Shown: positions 24,801 to 36,559 of the stretch, piece by piece
Numbering within the stretch: position 1 is the stretch's first letter
Layout: every line of letters begins with the position of its first letter
Assembly (NCBI RefSeq): GCF_902686445.1
Contig: NC_062227.1
Coordinates: 25,288,777 to 25,352,776, forward strand
Length of the DNA: 64,000 nucleotides
DNA from: Sciurus carolinensis
Lineage: Eukaryota; Chordata; Mammalia; Rodentia; Sciuridae
Direction of reading: 5' to 3'
Notes under the pieces: model-generated
Told to the model about the DNA's origin: nothing
Databases searched by the model: none
The model's input: only the letters and a program-made list of their open reading frames with translations
Position numbers and translations under genes: made by a program

Positions 24801-25540
24801 TTCAGTCTGAAAGATGTTGCACTCATCCTGTCACATTTTCAAAAGAAAGATTCAGGGAGCACAAGAGTGGATTATTTGAAAGCCTGTGGGGAACAGAGAA
24901 AATGTGTACTGGGAAGCCATTAAACTAACATTGCACAAGTTAAAGGGGTTTTCTGGATAAAAACCTGAACTACAGAGGAGGACACCGTGAAAATACTTTT
25001 GTAGCATTTCCTCATAGTGTGTTCTGAGTAATGGACAAGTTCTGCCAGGGGCCGTGGTTCTTAATTTGCATGAGGGGTGTCCTGCATTTCCTTTCTAACC
25101 AAGAAGCAAAGCATAGAGTAATTGTTGTATGTGTCTTTGGTGGAATATTCTGGGCTCTTTGAAAGGAGTAGGAGGAAAAATATAGTTATCTGGAATCTGG
25201 ATTGTCCTACTATAATTTAGACTGTCCTATTAATATTTTCCATTACTGTAAGTAAGAACTGGTAGGAGAAGTATAGAAAGTGTTTGCTCTTTGAGGATAT
25301 CACTAGCACTTCTGGTCCTTGTCCCCCTTTATTTTATGCTATGAACTTTCAAGAAGGTTATGCAAAAGAAAAGTTTGGTCACTAAGCCTACAAATATGGT
25401 ACTAAAAATTACTTCTCTTTCCCTTAAACTATTAAGTACTGTTTTCCGATATCTCTTGATATCCAGAATGGCGATTACTCTTTGATTCTTTCTCTGGCAT
25501 TGAGTAATATGGGACCTAACACAGGATCCTGTTTTTGCAG

Positions 25541-25617
25541 GTGTGATGTTAATAGTCCTTATGTCCAGCCAGTTGGTTGGTGTCAGGAGAATGGAAGAAC
25601 TTTGATAGCACCCCAAG
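25541..25617 (+). CDS. L3MBTL4: L3MBTL4 exon e: end of MBT repeat 2
   Basis: This 77 bp exon enters in phase 2 (completing the TG|G tryptophan codon) and leaves in phase 1. The acceptor is CTGTTTTTGCAG and the donor is CAAG|GTGAGC. It encodes CDVNSPYVQPVGWCQENGRT then LIAPQ. The SPYVQPVGWC block closes the barrel of repeat 2. The usual histidine of this motif (IHPVGWC) is glutamine here (VQPVGWC), and I recall the same glutamine in human L3MBTL4, which supports the paralogue call. It is followed by the largest intron in the window, 29,006 bp, made mostly of L1 sequence. Confidence 0.92.
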
Positions 25618-26162
25618 GTGAGCAGACTGGGTTTTCTTTGAAGTCATCTCTGTATGGGTGGCTGTCCACATTTTTATTTTTTGTGTATGTAAACCACATT
25701 TCAATACAAAGTATACGATAAAAATGCCGAGCAAGATTTTTTTAACCACCAAGTGTCTGAACTGTGTGTATCCTTCCCCATAGCGAAAATGGACTGTGTT
25801 TGTAAAGATGTATTAGGCAGCCATTAAAAATTTGTACAGAGTTTTTATCTCAGTCCATGAGTACCACTGCTGAGGACTAGCATTTAAAACTGACTATTTA
25901 TAGGTACATAATTTATCTTAAAACAATTAATTTTTGAGACATAAGATTGTTAAGTACCCTTAACTTTGGCATTAAATGTAGAAATGCAGAAATCTGAGAT
26001 GTGAGAATTAACTTAATGAGTATTCACACTTGCTAGACATCTTTTAACAGAAAAACTTAAGCATTTAAATAAAGACTCTTAATAGCCATTTTTCTTCATT
26101 ACAGAAATTTTAGAGATTTTTCTTTATCAAGTTTTTTTTATTTTACTTTTAAAAATGAATGA

Positions 26163-26258
26163 AGGTCAGGGATGTAGCTCAGCAGTGGAGCCCATGCTTA
26201 GTATGCCAGTAAGCCCTGAATTTGATCCCCAGCACCTTCCTTCCCTCCAAAAAATTTA
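26163..26258 (+). mobile_element. ID SINE, sense
   Basis: AGGGATGTAGCTCAGCAGTG, then a diverged middle and TTTGATCCCCAGCACCTTCC, follow the ID tRNA-like body. It is moderately diverged. Confidence 0.8.
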
Positions 26259-26803
26259 GCCATAGTGGCTATGTAAACTTAGCATCTTAAAAACAAGTGA
26301 CGAAGGAGAAATGTTTTCTTTCAGTACATGATATACAGGAAAAAATGTAGAGCTAGGGATACCATCTAGAGTGGAACAACTGTTTATTTTTTAATTTGAA
26401 TGATTCTGGAGTTTTGCTATTAATCTTATTTCCCTTAAGTATAGAAAAATATTAAGATTCCACTAAATTCTTGGATTTGGTGACCAGAAATTAAATAATT
26501 AACAACAAAAAAATGAGTCAAACAAAGCAAAACAAAAATTTTCAACTATTCATAAATACTAATTTGGTCTAGAAAGGTTTATGAAACATGTAACATCTTA
26601 AATTCTTATTTTGACATACAGATTTAGAGCCCTTTTTTCCTATATTTCTGTAAAAAGGTCTAAAGCTCACTAACATTCTTTAAGATGAGGTGTGATATCT
26701 GTCACTTCATCCTGAAGCTGAGGTAAGATGTCTGTCAGTTGGCGTGTCTGAAGATGGAAACTGCTCTCTTTTCGTCTTCCTCTAGTGAGATCAGTTCCAT
26801 CTT

Positions 26804-27149
26804 TTATTTTTCAAATTTATTTTTATTGTAAACAAATGGGATACATGTTGTTTCTCTGTACATGGAGTAAAGGCATACCATTTGTGTAAGCATACATTTA
26901 CATAGGGTAATGGTGTTTGATTCATTCTGTTATTCCCCCCCACCCCTCTTTTCCCTCTATACAGTCCCTCCTTCCTCCATTCTTGCCCCCTCCCACCCTC
27001 ATTATGTGTCATCACCCGCTTATCAGTGAGATCATTCATCCTTTGGTGTTTTGAGATTACCTTATCTCACTTAGCATGATATTCTCCAGTTTCATCCATT
27101 TGCCTGCAAATGCCATAATTTTATTCTTCTTTATGGCTGAGTAATATTC

Positions 27150-27180
<31 letters not shown>

Positions 27181-28061
27181 CCACAGTTTCTTTATCCATT
27201 CATCAACTGAAGGACATCTAGGTTGGTTCCACAATCTGGCTATGGTGAATTGAGCAGCTATGAACATTGATGTGGCTGCATCTCTGTAGGATGCTGATTT
27301 TAAGTCCTTTGGGTATAGGCCAAAGAGTGGGATAGCTGGGTCAAATGGTGGTTCCATTCCAAGTTTTCTAAGGAATCTCCACACTGCTTTCCAGAGTGGC
27401 TGCACTAATTTGCAGCCCCACCAGCAATGTATGAGTGTACCCTTTTCCCAACATCCTCACCAACATCTATTGTTGTTTGTATTCTTGATAATCACCATTC
27501 TAATTGGGATGAGATAGAATCTTAGGGTAGTTTTGATTTGCATTTATCTTATTACTAAAGATGTTGAACATTTTTTCATATATCTGTTGATTGCTTGTAG
27601 ATCTTCTTCTGTGAAGTGTCTGTTCATTTCCTTAGCCCATTGTTGATTGGGTTATTTGTATTCTTGGTGTAGAGTTTTTTGAGTTCTTTATAGATTCTGG
27701 AAATTAGTGCTTTATCTGAAGTATGAGTGGCAAAGATTTTCTCCCACTCTGTAGGCTCTCTCTTCACTTTGCTGATAGTTTCCTTTGCGAGAGAAAGCTT
27801 TTTAGTTTGAATCTATCCCAGTTATTGATTTTATTTCTTGTGCTGTGGGAGTCCTGTTAAGGAAGTCTGATCCTTTGCCAACATGTTGAAGATTTGGACC
27901 TACTTTTTCTTCTGTAAGATGAAGGTCTCTGGTCTGATTTCAAGGTCCTTGATTCATTGTGAGTTGATTTTTGTGCAGGGTGAGAGATAGGGGTTTAGTT
28001 TCATTCTGCTGCATATGGATTTCCAGTTTGCCCAGCACCTTTTGTTGAAGAGGCTATCTTT
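26804..28061 (-). mobile_element. 5'-truncated L1 with target duplication, antisense
   Basis: A 1.26 kb 3' part of the host L1 in reverse. The minus strand at 27121-27405 encodes an ORF2 C-terminal stretch (CNQ-type end: [19 protein letters not shown]) with a TA expansion. Upstream frames are broken. GTTCCATCTT lies at 26794-26803 and 28062-28071. It sits at the start of the 29 kb intron. Confidence 0.87.
27156..27180. repeat. (TA)n microsatellite within L1
   Basis: TA units lie at the position where related copies read TGTATACCACAG. The same site is expanded in the copy at 35446-35530. Confidence 0.9.
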
Positions 28062-28229
28062 GTTCCATCTTGTTCTCAGTAGATTCCTGGAGGGGTTCAG
28101 CGTTCAAGCCCATCACCTTTATGTCTTGGTGCTGTGTCAGTCCAGAAACATTCTGTGGTGCTCATTAAGAATTAGGTGTTCAGCATCCTGCTGTAATTAG
28201 GATTGGGATGTCTCTGAGGGACCTATTCC

Positions 28230-28725
28230 AAGGTCACCAAAGATTACTTTTTCCCATTAGTATCCTTATTGAAAGTCACTTGATCATAGGAGTATGAGTT
28301 TATTTCTGAACTCTTCAGTTTTATTCTGTTGGTCTATATGTCTGTTCTTACATCTCTAACACCCTACCTTGATTACCATAGCTTTGTATAGATTTCAAAA
28401 TTGGAAAGTAAGAGTCCTCCAGCACCACAGTTGTTTTTCAAGATTATTTTTGACTCTTCTGGGTCTCTTACATTTCCATATGCACTTTAAAGAATTAACT
28501 TTTCAATTTCTTCTGTAAAGCCAGCTGGGATTTTGATAAGAGATTGCACCAAATTTGTAGATCAATTTGGGGAATGTTGTCATTTTCACAATGGGATGGG
28601 TTTTCATCTGTTTAGACCTTCTTTAATTTTCTTCTGATATTTGTAGTGTGCAGTCTACACATCTTTCACTTTCTTTATTATATTTATTACTAAGTATTTT
28701 ATTCTTTTTTAGATTGAGGTGAAAT
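28230..28725 (-). mobile_element. Old L1 ORF2 remnant, antisense
   Basis: Phrases typical of reversed old-L1 ORF2: GTTGGTCTATATGTCTGTTC, GCCAGCTGGGATTTTGATAA and GATCAATTTGGGGAATGTTG. It is diverged. The 28072-28229 stretch before it is unassigned. Confidence 0.75.
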
Positions 28726-28899
28726 TCATATAGCTAAGTTAACCATTTTAACAACAGCACAACCCTGGGAACCATGCTTTTGATAACAGTGACCCTTAGG
28801 GGGAGACTTAGCACACCCAGCCATGGCACTCTGATACGGAATAGTTGTTAATTGGTGCATTCTAGCTTATCTATTTTTTCTTTTGCTTCTTTTGTATTT

Positions 28900-29161
28900 T
28901 TGTGTTAAATATAAGAATTAGTTGCCAAATTTGAGGTCACAAGAATTTACCTGTGTTTTTTTGTTATGGAATTTGTAGATTTTGCTCTTAAATTTAAGCG
29001 ATTGCTCCATTTTTATTGAATTTTTATATATAAAATAAGGTAGGGATTCAACTTAATTCTTTTTTATCTGGTTACCCAGTTTTACCAGTAACATTTGTTA
29101 AAGAGACTATTTTTTCCCATTTAATGATTTTGGCACCATTTCTGAAAATAAACTTTCCATA
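28900..29161 (-). mobile_element. Old L1 fragment, left half of a split copy
   Basis: GTTGCCAAATTTGAGGTCAC to TTTTGGCACCATTTCTGAAA is reversed ORF2 of an old L1. Its continuation resumes near 30905, so a younger L1 split it. Confidence 0.7.
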
Positions 29162-30902
29162 GATTTTTTTTTTTATTTGTAATACGTGACAATAGAATGC
29201 ATTTTGACACATTGTACACAAATGGAACACAACTTCTTCTTGTGACTGAACATGCTGGAGAGTCACACCTGTAGTGTAATCTTACATGTATATAGGGTAA
29301 TGTCCATCTCATTCCACTGTCCTTCCCATCATCATCACATCCCCTTCCCTCCCCTCACTCCCCTCTGCACAATCCACAGTTCCTTCCTTCCCCTTCCCTC
29401 CATGGATTAGCATCCACTTATCAGAGAAAACATTCATCTTTTAGTTTTTTTGGCTTGGTTTATTTCACTTATCAAGATATTATCTAGCTCCATCCATTTA
29501 CCTGTAAATGCCATAATTTCATTTTTCTTTAAGGCTGAGTAATATTCCATTGTGTATCTATACCACATTTTCTTTGTCCATTCATCCCTTGAAGGGCATC
29601 TAGGTTGGTTCCAGTGTTTAGCTGTTGTGATTTGTGCTGCTGTAAAACAGTAATGTGGCTGCATCACTGTAGTATATTGATTTTAAGTCCTTTGGGTATA
29701 TGCTGAGGAGTGGGATAACTAGGTCAATGGTGGTTCCATTCCAAGTTTTCTGAGGAATCTCCACACTTCTTTCCATAGTGGTTGCACCAATTTGCTGTCC
29801 CACCAGCAGTGTATGAGTGTATCTTTTTCCCCACATCATCAACAACACTTATTGTTACTTGTATTCTTGCTAATTGCTATTCTGACTGGAGTGAGATGAA
29901 ATGTTAGAGCAGTTTTGATTTGTGTTTCTCTAATCAGTAGAGATGATGAACATTTTTTCATATCTTTGTTGACTAATAGTATTTCTTCTTCTATGAAGTG
30001 TCTGCTCAGTTCTTTAGCCCATTTATTGATTGGGTTATTTGTTTTTTTTTTTTGTGTTAAGTTTTTTGAGTTTTTCATATATACTGGAGATTAATGCTCT
30101 ATTCAAGGTGTGTGTGATAAAGATTTTTTCCCATTCTGTGGGCTCTCTCTTCATATTATTGTTTACTTTGCTGAGAAGGAGGTTTTTATTTTGATAGCAT
30201 CAAAATTATTTATTTTGATTTTACTTCTTGGAGTTTAGGAGTCTGGTTAAGGAAGTCAGTTCCTAAGCCCTCATGGTAGAGATTTGGTCCTACTTTTTCT
30301 TCTATTAGGCACAGAGTCTCTGTTCTGATGCCTAAGTCTTGATCCACTTTGAGTTGATTTTTGTGCAGGGTGAGAGATAGAGGTTTAATTTCATTTTGCT
30401 ACACATGGATTTCCAGTTTTCCCAGCACCATTTGTTGAATAGTCATCTTTTCTCCAGCGTATGTTTTTCGATAATCATATTTACGTGGATTTGTCTCTGT
30501 TTCTTCTATTCTGTGCCATTGGTCTAAATGTCCATTTTGGTGCCAGTACTCTGCTGTTTGTGTTACTATTGCTATATAATATAGTTTAAGGTATGATATT
30601 GTGATGCCTCCTGTTTCTTCCTAGCTAAGGATTGCTTTGGCTATTCTAGCTCTCATTTTTCCAAATAAATTTTTTGATTGCTTTTTTTAGTTCTATGAAG
30701 AATTTCATTGGGATTTTTAACAGAAATTACATTAAATTTGTAAAATGGTTTTGGTAGTATACCCATTTTGACAATATTAATTCTGCCTATTGAACAACAT
30801 GGGAGATCTTTCCATCTTCTAATTTATTTAGGGTTTTGTAGTTTTCAATATAGAGGTCTTTCACCTCTTTTGTTAGGTTGATTCCCAAGTATTTTATTTA
30901 TT
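29162..30902 (-). mobile_element. 5'-truncated L1 nested in older L1, antisense
   Basis: It starts with a T tract and TATTTGTAATACGTGACAAT, then the host L1 3'UTR. Minus-strand ORF2 C-terminal pieces follow at 29434-29848 and 29839-30078, in overlapping different frames. It aligns with 44450-46200 of the larger L1. Both flanks are older L1 sequence in collinear order. Confidence 0.8.
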
Positions 30903-31985
30903 TAGGTCTATTGCTGGACTCTGTTTCTGTTTTCTTTGGTCTTTTTGCCTTTAATATGCTATTACCACTCTATATTGATTATTGTAGTTCTGTAGTAAAT
31001 TTAGAAACCAGAAAGTGTGAGTTCTCTAACTTTGTTCTTTTTCAAGACTGTTTTGTCTATTTGTGTCCTTTTGAAGTCTGATAATAATTTGTGGACTGAC
31101 TTTTCATTTCTGAAGAAATGATAATTGGAGTCTTGATAAATGTTGTGCTGAATCTGTAGATTGCTTTGGGGAATATTGCCATCTTAACAATATTGTTTTC
31201 CAGTATATAAACACAGGATGTCTTCTTTAATTTCTTGCTGTGATGTTTCTTATTTTCAATTTATGTCTTTTACCTGTTTGATTAAATTTATTCCTAGATA
31301 CTATTATAAATGGAATTGTTTTCTTAATTTACTTTTGGTATAGAGAATTACATCTGATTTTGTGTGTTGTTCTTTTACCCTGCATATTTACTGAATTAAC
31401 TTAATTAGTTCTCTAGTGGTTTTCTTTGCACATAGACTCTGAGATTTTCACATGTAGTATCATTGCATTTGCCAAAAGAGAGTTTTACTTCTTCATTTCC
31501 TGTGTGGATGCCTATCATTTATTTTTTCCTTGCCTAATTGCTCTATCTAGATCTTCCAGTATAAAGTTGAACAACATCGGCAAAAGTGGACTTCATTTGT
31601 TTTTTCCTAATCTTGGGGAGAAGGATTTCAGTCTCCTACCTTTGAATATGATGTTAGCTGTAGGTTTTAATAAGTTCTTATATTTCGTAAAGGAAGTTTT
31701 CTTTTATTCCTAGCTTCTAGAGTCTTTTTATCATGAAATGGTGTTGAATTTTTTTCCAGGGTTTTATTTACATCTGTGGAGAAGATTATGTTATTTCCTG
31801 CCTTTTGTCCATAAATTTAATTATTAAGTGGATGAATTTTCTTACGTTGAATACTTTTAATGATGGAAAATATTTACTTGGTCATGGCGTACAATTCTCT
31901 TAATGTGCTGTTTGAATCAATTTGTTAGTTTTTTGTTGAGGATTTCTGTGTGGACATTCAATAGAAATATTGGCTAATAGTTTTC
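30903..31985 (-). mobile_element. Old L1 fragment, right half of the split copy
   Basis: GGACTCTGTTTCTGTTTTCT, GAAACCAGAAAGTGTGAGTT and GCTTTGGGGAATATTGCCAT continue the ORF2 order broken at 29161. It is highly mutated. Confidence 0.7.
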
Positions 31986-32560
31986 TTGTCATATTGGTTG
32001 GTCTATTCTTTTTATGCTATTATAAATGGAATTGTTTTCTTAGTTTTATCTTTCAATTATTTCCTATTTATAGAGATTCATTTTCTAAGTATTGATCTTA
32101 AATATCATGTAACTTTGCTGAATGCATTTATTAGATCTAGTATCTTTTCTGGGGTGGGGGTATTCTTTAGGACTTCCTATATACAAAAATGTTATCTGCA
32201 AATAGAGATACTTTTACTTATTCCTTTTTATGCTGTATGTCTTTTATTTCTTGGCTCACTCCTTGTTCAGACCTTCCAATATGCAATTGAACAGTAGTGG
32301 TAATGTGAAACATCTTATTTTTAATTGTTCCTAGTTTGGGGGAAAAACTTTTCAATCTTTCATCATTAAGTTTGATATTTGCAGTGGGTTTTTATTGATG
32401 TTCTTTATCAGACTGAGGAAGTTCCTTAGTATTCCTCGTTTGTTAAGCATTTAATTTAAAAGGGGTCCTTATTATATTAATTTGGTGTAATTAATTGATT
32501 CTCAAATGCTGAACTAATCTTGTATTCCTGGAATAAATCCTACATGTGTGTATGTTTGTT
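31986..32560 (-). mobile_element. Second old L1 ORF2 fragment, antisense
   Basis: It repeats the ORF2 interval already covered by the preceding fragment: TATTATAAATGGAATTGTTT occurs at about 31302 and again at about 32019. It must therefore be a separate L1 or an internal duplication. Confidence 0.65.
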
Positions 32561-32663
32561 TATGAGTATGTGTACATGTGTTACTGCAATTGTTTTGTTA
32601 GTGTTTTTGAGCTTTTTGTGTGTATAGTCATAATCTCATCCATTCTTTTAAATGTTTTTTGTG

Positions 32664-32872
32664 TGGTTGGGGACAGTGGCACATGCCTGTAATCCCAGCT
32701 ACTTGGCAGACTGAGGTAGGAGGATTGCAAGTTTGAGACTAACCTCAGCAACTTTGGGAGGCCCTGAGCAACTTAGCAAGACCCTGTCTCAAAATTTAAA
32801 TCAAAAGGTTGGGAATGTGGCCCAGTGGTTAAGCACCCCTGTGTTCAATCTAAAATACCAAAATGATGATGA
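32664..32872 (+). mobile_element. B1-ID composite SINE, sense
   Basis: The B1 half (GGACAGTGGCACATGCCTGT, AATCCCAGCTACTTGGCAGA, GCAAGACCCTGTCTCAAAAT) is followed directly by an ID half (GGTTGGGAATGTGGCCCAGT to CCTGTGTTCAATCTAAAATA). It is the clearest example in the window and a marker for squirrel or dormouse lineages. Confidence 0.9.
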
Positions 32873-33538
32873 TGATTATGGTGATGATAAAGATATTTAT
32901 TTATTCCTAGAGCGCATAAGACTTTTTTGCAGGCTAAGGAAAAGTAGGAGGAGAAATAAGTATAAAAGTTTAGTGTTTAACATATTCATCCACAGTATGC
33001 ATGATTACTTATATTTAAGAAAGTCTCAGTACTGTCACAAAGGGCTTGCATGATATTGTGCAGGGTTGACCCTTCAAGGTGGTCTTCACTGAGCCATCTT
33101 ATTTGCTATGATGATATATAAAATGGAAATTCAAGTAGATTGTTTAATCAAGATATGATCAAGATAGTGGAGTATAATGAAATTATATACAAAAGTACTA
33201 TGACCAAAAATTTGTTGAAGACAAAAACTAAAGTTTAGGAACCTGACTGCACCAAAGATGTTTAAGCCCCTACTAACTGCATAAGATAGGAAGAGTTTGA
33301 AGCCATGGAGAATAGATGGGGTCCCAAGGCAGGGCGACAGAGGTCTGTATTTTTATGGAGCTCACACTAGGAGTTTATATATTAAATTTTAAAAGGAGAA
33401 CCGATATCAACTTCAGATATTCTCTCCCATAAGACAAGGCTGAAGCTAGGACTGCTTGATTGTGTCTCTGTGTATGTGTGTGTGTGTTTGTGTATAGCAC
33501 ATGTGTATGCATGCCTATGCAGACAAACACATACACCC

Positions 33539-33830
33539 AGGTTGAGTATCCTTTTTCTGATGTGGTTGGGACCTGAAGTGTTTTAGATTAGGAATTTTTC
33601 AGAGTTTTGGAATATTTGCATATACATGAGACATTTTGGGGATGGAACCCAAATCTGAATACAATATTTGTTTGTTTCTTGTATACCTTGTACACATGGC
33701 CTTTAGGTGATTTTACACAGTAAGTTTAGTGTGCCTGCATTTTTGGTGCAATCAGTAATGAGATTGGCTGTGGAATTTTCCTTTTGTGGCATTGTGTCAT
33801 TGCCCCCAAACTGTGGATTTTTGCATTAGG
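33539..33830. mobile_element. DNA-transposon-like remnant
   Basis: CAGGTTGAGTATCCTTTTTC at one end and GAAGTGTTTTAGATTAGGAA, GGAATATTTGCATATACATG inside resemble a non-autonomous mammalian DNA transposon with that terminal sequence (Tigger-type, from memory). There is no transposase frame. The far border is unclear. Confidence 0.5.
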
Positions 33831-34066
33831 CTCTCTTTTGCGCTCTGCCCCAGCCTCCATATTGTATGTGTTTGTGTGCGGTTGTGTGTGTGTTTATGTA
33901 TTTGCTGGCTGAAGTTATTTTACTTAAAATGAATTTGTATTTTGAATATTATTTGTGTCTATGGATTTTTACATTAAATATTTTATGGTTTCAATTACAT
34001 TGTTGTGAGAAAAATGTGTTTACTATATTTGTCTGTGTGTGTGTGTGTATAATTAATTGCACTTCT

Positions 34067-34909
34067 TTTTTTTTTTTTTTTTTTTTACATAGGGCAATGA
34101 TGTTTATTTTTTTTTCCCTTCCCCCCACCCCTCCCACCCCTCTTTTCCCTCTATACAGTCCTTCTTTCCTTCATTCTTACCGCTCTCCTTATCCCTAACC
34201 CTAAATCTAACCCTAAACCTAATGCTAACCCCTCCCACCCCCCATTATATGTCCTCATCCGCTTATCAGTGAGATCATTCGTCCTTTAGTTTTTTGAGAT
34301 TGGCTTATCTCACTTAGCATGATATCCTCCAATTTCGTCCACTTGCCTACAAATGCCATAATTTTATCATTCTTCATTGCGGAGTATTATTCCATTGTAT
34401 AAATATGCCACAGTTTCTTTATCCATTCATCAACTGAAGGGCATCTAGGTTGGTTCCACAATCTGGCTATGGTGAATTGAGCAGCAATGAACATTGATGT
34501 GGCTGTATCTCTGTAGTATGCTGATTTTAAGTCCTTTGGGTCTATACCCAAAGCTATCCCAAGGAGTGGGATAGCTCGGTCAAATGGTGTTTCCATTCCA
34601 AGCTTTCTGAGGAATCTCCACACTGCTTTCCAGAGTGGCTGCACTAATTTGCAACCCCACCAGCAATGTATGAGTGTTCCTTTTTCACCACATCCTCGCC
34701 AACACCTATTGTTGCTTGTATTCTTGATAATCGCCATTCTAATTGGGATGAGATGAAATCTTAGGGTAGTTTTGATTTGCATTTCCCTTATTACTAGGGA
34801 TGTTGAACATTTCTTCATATATCTGTTGATTACTTGTACATCTTCTTCTGTGAAGTGTCTGTTCATTTCCTTAGACCATTTGTTGATTGGATTATTTGTA
34901 TTCTTCGTA
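34067..34909 (-). mobile_element. Young 5'-truncated L1 with 13 bp target duplication
   Basis: This 843 bp antisense L1 starts with its reversed poly(A) and runs to the ORF2 C-terminal region. The minus strand at 34387-34866 keeps a 159-codon ORF2 C-terminal frame, unbroken except for a short in-frame insertion. TAATTGCACTTCT is repeated exactly at 34054-34066 and 34910-34922. The 3'UTR carries a telomere-like run at 34193-34228. Confidence 0.95.
34193..34228. repeat. Telomere-like hexamer run within L1 3'UTR
   Basis: Six consecutive 6-mers read CCCTAA, CCCTAA, ATCTAA, CCCTAA, ACCTAA, TGCTAA. The related L1 copies at 26804 and 35080 lack this block at the same place. Confidence 0.85.
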
Positions 34910-35441
34910 TAATTGCACTTCTGAGAGTGGTTAAAACACTTGAAAGTAGAACAGCATGTGCTGATCTGTACAGTTGCCCCTAGTGTATAGACAGATTTTT
35001 ATAGATTCTAGATAAAATAACTTCCTTCAGTGAGAGGAGAGGGACAGAGAGATGGAGATGGAGGGGGGTGTCACTCATTTTTTGATTTATTTTTATTGTA
35101 AACAAATGGGATACATCTTGTTTCTCTGTTTCTACATGAAGTAGAGACATACCATTTGTGTAAGCATACATTTACCTAGGGTAATAGTTTTTGATTCATT
35201 CTGTTATTTTTTTCCTCCCCCCCACCCCTCCCATCCCTCTTTTCCCTCTATACAGTCCCTCCTTCCTCCATTCTTGCCCCCCCTCACCCCCCATTATGTC
35301 TCACCATCCGCTTATCAGCGAGATCATTCATCCTTTGGTTTTTTGAGATTGCCTTATCTCACTTAGCATGATATTCTTCAATTTCATCCATTTGCCTGCA
35401 AATGCCATAATTTTACTCTTTATGGCTGAGTAATATTCCAT

Positions 35442-35445
<4 letters not shown>

Positions 35446-35481
<36 letters not shown>

Positions 35482-35530
35482 CATATAGTATTACATTGTA
35501 TATATATTTTATATATATATATATATATAT
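35446..35530. repeat. TA-rich microsatellite
   Basis: Two (TA)n blocks flank a short TATACACATACATATAGTAT interval inside the L1. Confidence 0.9.
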
Positions 35531-35628
35531 CACTGTTTCTTTATCCATTCATCAATTGAAGGACATCTAGGTTGGTTCTACAATCTGGCTATTGTGAATT
35601 GAGCAGCTATGAACATTGATGTGGCTGT

Positions 35629-35708
35629 ATCTCTGTAGGATGCTGATTTTAAGTCCTTTGGGTATATAATCTCTGTAGGATGCTGATTTTAAGTCCTTTG
35701 GGTATATA
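35629..35708. repeat. 40 bp perfect tandem duplication
   Basis: Two identical 40 bp units start ATCTCTGTAGGATGCTGATT. Sibling L1 copies have one unit, so the duplication arose in this copy. Confidence 0.95.
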
Positions 35709-35794
35709 GGTCAAGGAGTGGGATAGCTGGGTCAAATGGTGGTTGCATTCCAAGTTTTCTAAGGAATCTCCACACTGCTTTCCATAAGTCCAAG

Positions 35795-36320
35795 CCCTTG
35801 GAAACATTATTTACTTTGACTTTGAACATTTGCCTATTTTAGACATTTCATAAAATTAAGAATCTTATCACATGGCTTTTCGTATCTGGCTTCTCTCACT
35901 TAGCATAATTATTTTTATGTTCATCCATAATGTAGCTTGTATTATTAGTACATCATTTGTTTTATTTCCAAGTAATATTTCACTGAATGGATAAACCACA
36001 AATTTGCTTATTTGTCAGTTAATGGGCATTCAGCTTGTTTCTGCTATTGAACTATTTTGAATAATGCTACTGTGACCATTTGTTTATATGTATGAACATG
36101 TGTCTTTATTTCTCTTGGGTATGTACCTATGACTGCAATTGCTGGGTTTTGTGGCAATTCTACATCCAGTTTTTTGAGATGCCAAACTTTTCCACAGAGC
36201 CTGTACCATTTTATGATCTCAGCAGCAGTGCATCGTGAGATTTCCTGTTCTTTTGCATCCTCACCAACACTTGGCCAGTATGTCAGATTTACTTCACACA
36301 CTGATTTGTTTTAAAGGCAA
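35795..36320 (-). mobile_element. Old L1 3'UTR/ORF2 remnant, antisense
   Basis: CTTGGGTATGTACCTATGAC, TGCAATTGCTGGGTTTTGTG and CTCAGCAGCAGTGCATCGTG follow reversed ORF2 C-terminal text of an old L1. Frames are broken. Confidence 0.75.
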
Positions 36321-36559
36321 CTTTGAGACATTTTTATCAATTAGTTTCATAGCTGGAGAGATTGGGTAACTGGCCAGGCCCTCCTGGGGTACATTGGAGA
36401 TCTAGTAGCAGCCCTGTTAACTGTCTTCAAAAATTCCATTGCCCTTTCTTTTTCACCAGACTGCAGGGGCTTCTTGAGTATAGTGGAAGGAAAACTTCCA
36501 GGGGAGTTCAAGGAACAGAGTGAGAGCTAGCTTCACAGTGCAAGTAGTGTTTAAATTCA

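Larger units (their letters stand above)
35080..35788 (-). mobile_element. 5'-truncated L1, antisense
   Basis: It has the host L1 3' end (TTATTTTTATTGTAAACAAA) through ORF2 C-terminal text to CCACACTGCTTTCCAT. A large TA expansion lies at 35446-35530 and a 40 bp tandem duplication at 35629-35708. It abuts an older L1 remnant at about 35790. No target duplication was found. Confidence 0.88.

Noticed and set aside
24635..24928. Lys/Glu- and Phe/Ser-rich frames
   Set aside because: They are translations of the (CTTT)n microsatellite.
34387..34866. A 159-codon minus strand open frame
   Set aside because: It is the ORF2 C-terminal part of a 5'-truncated L1, not a host gene.
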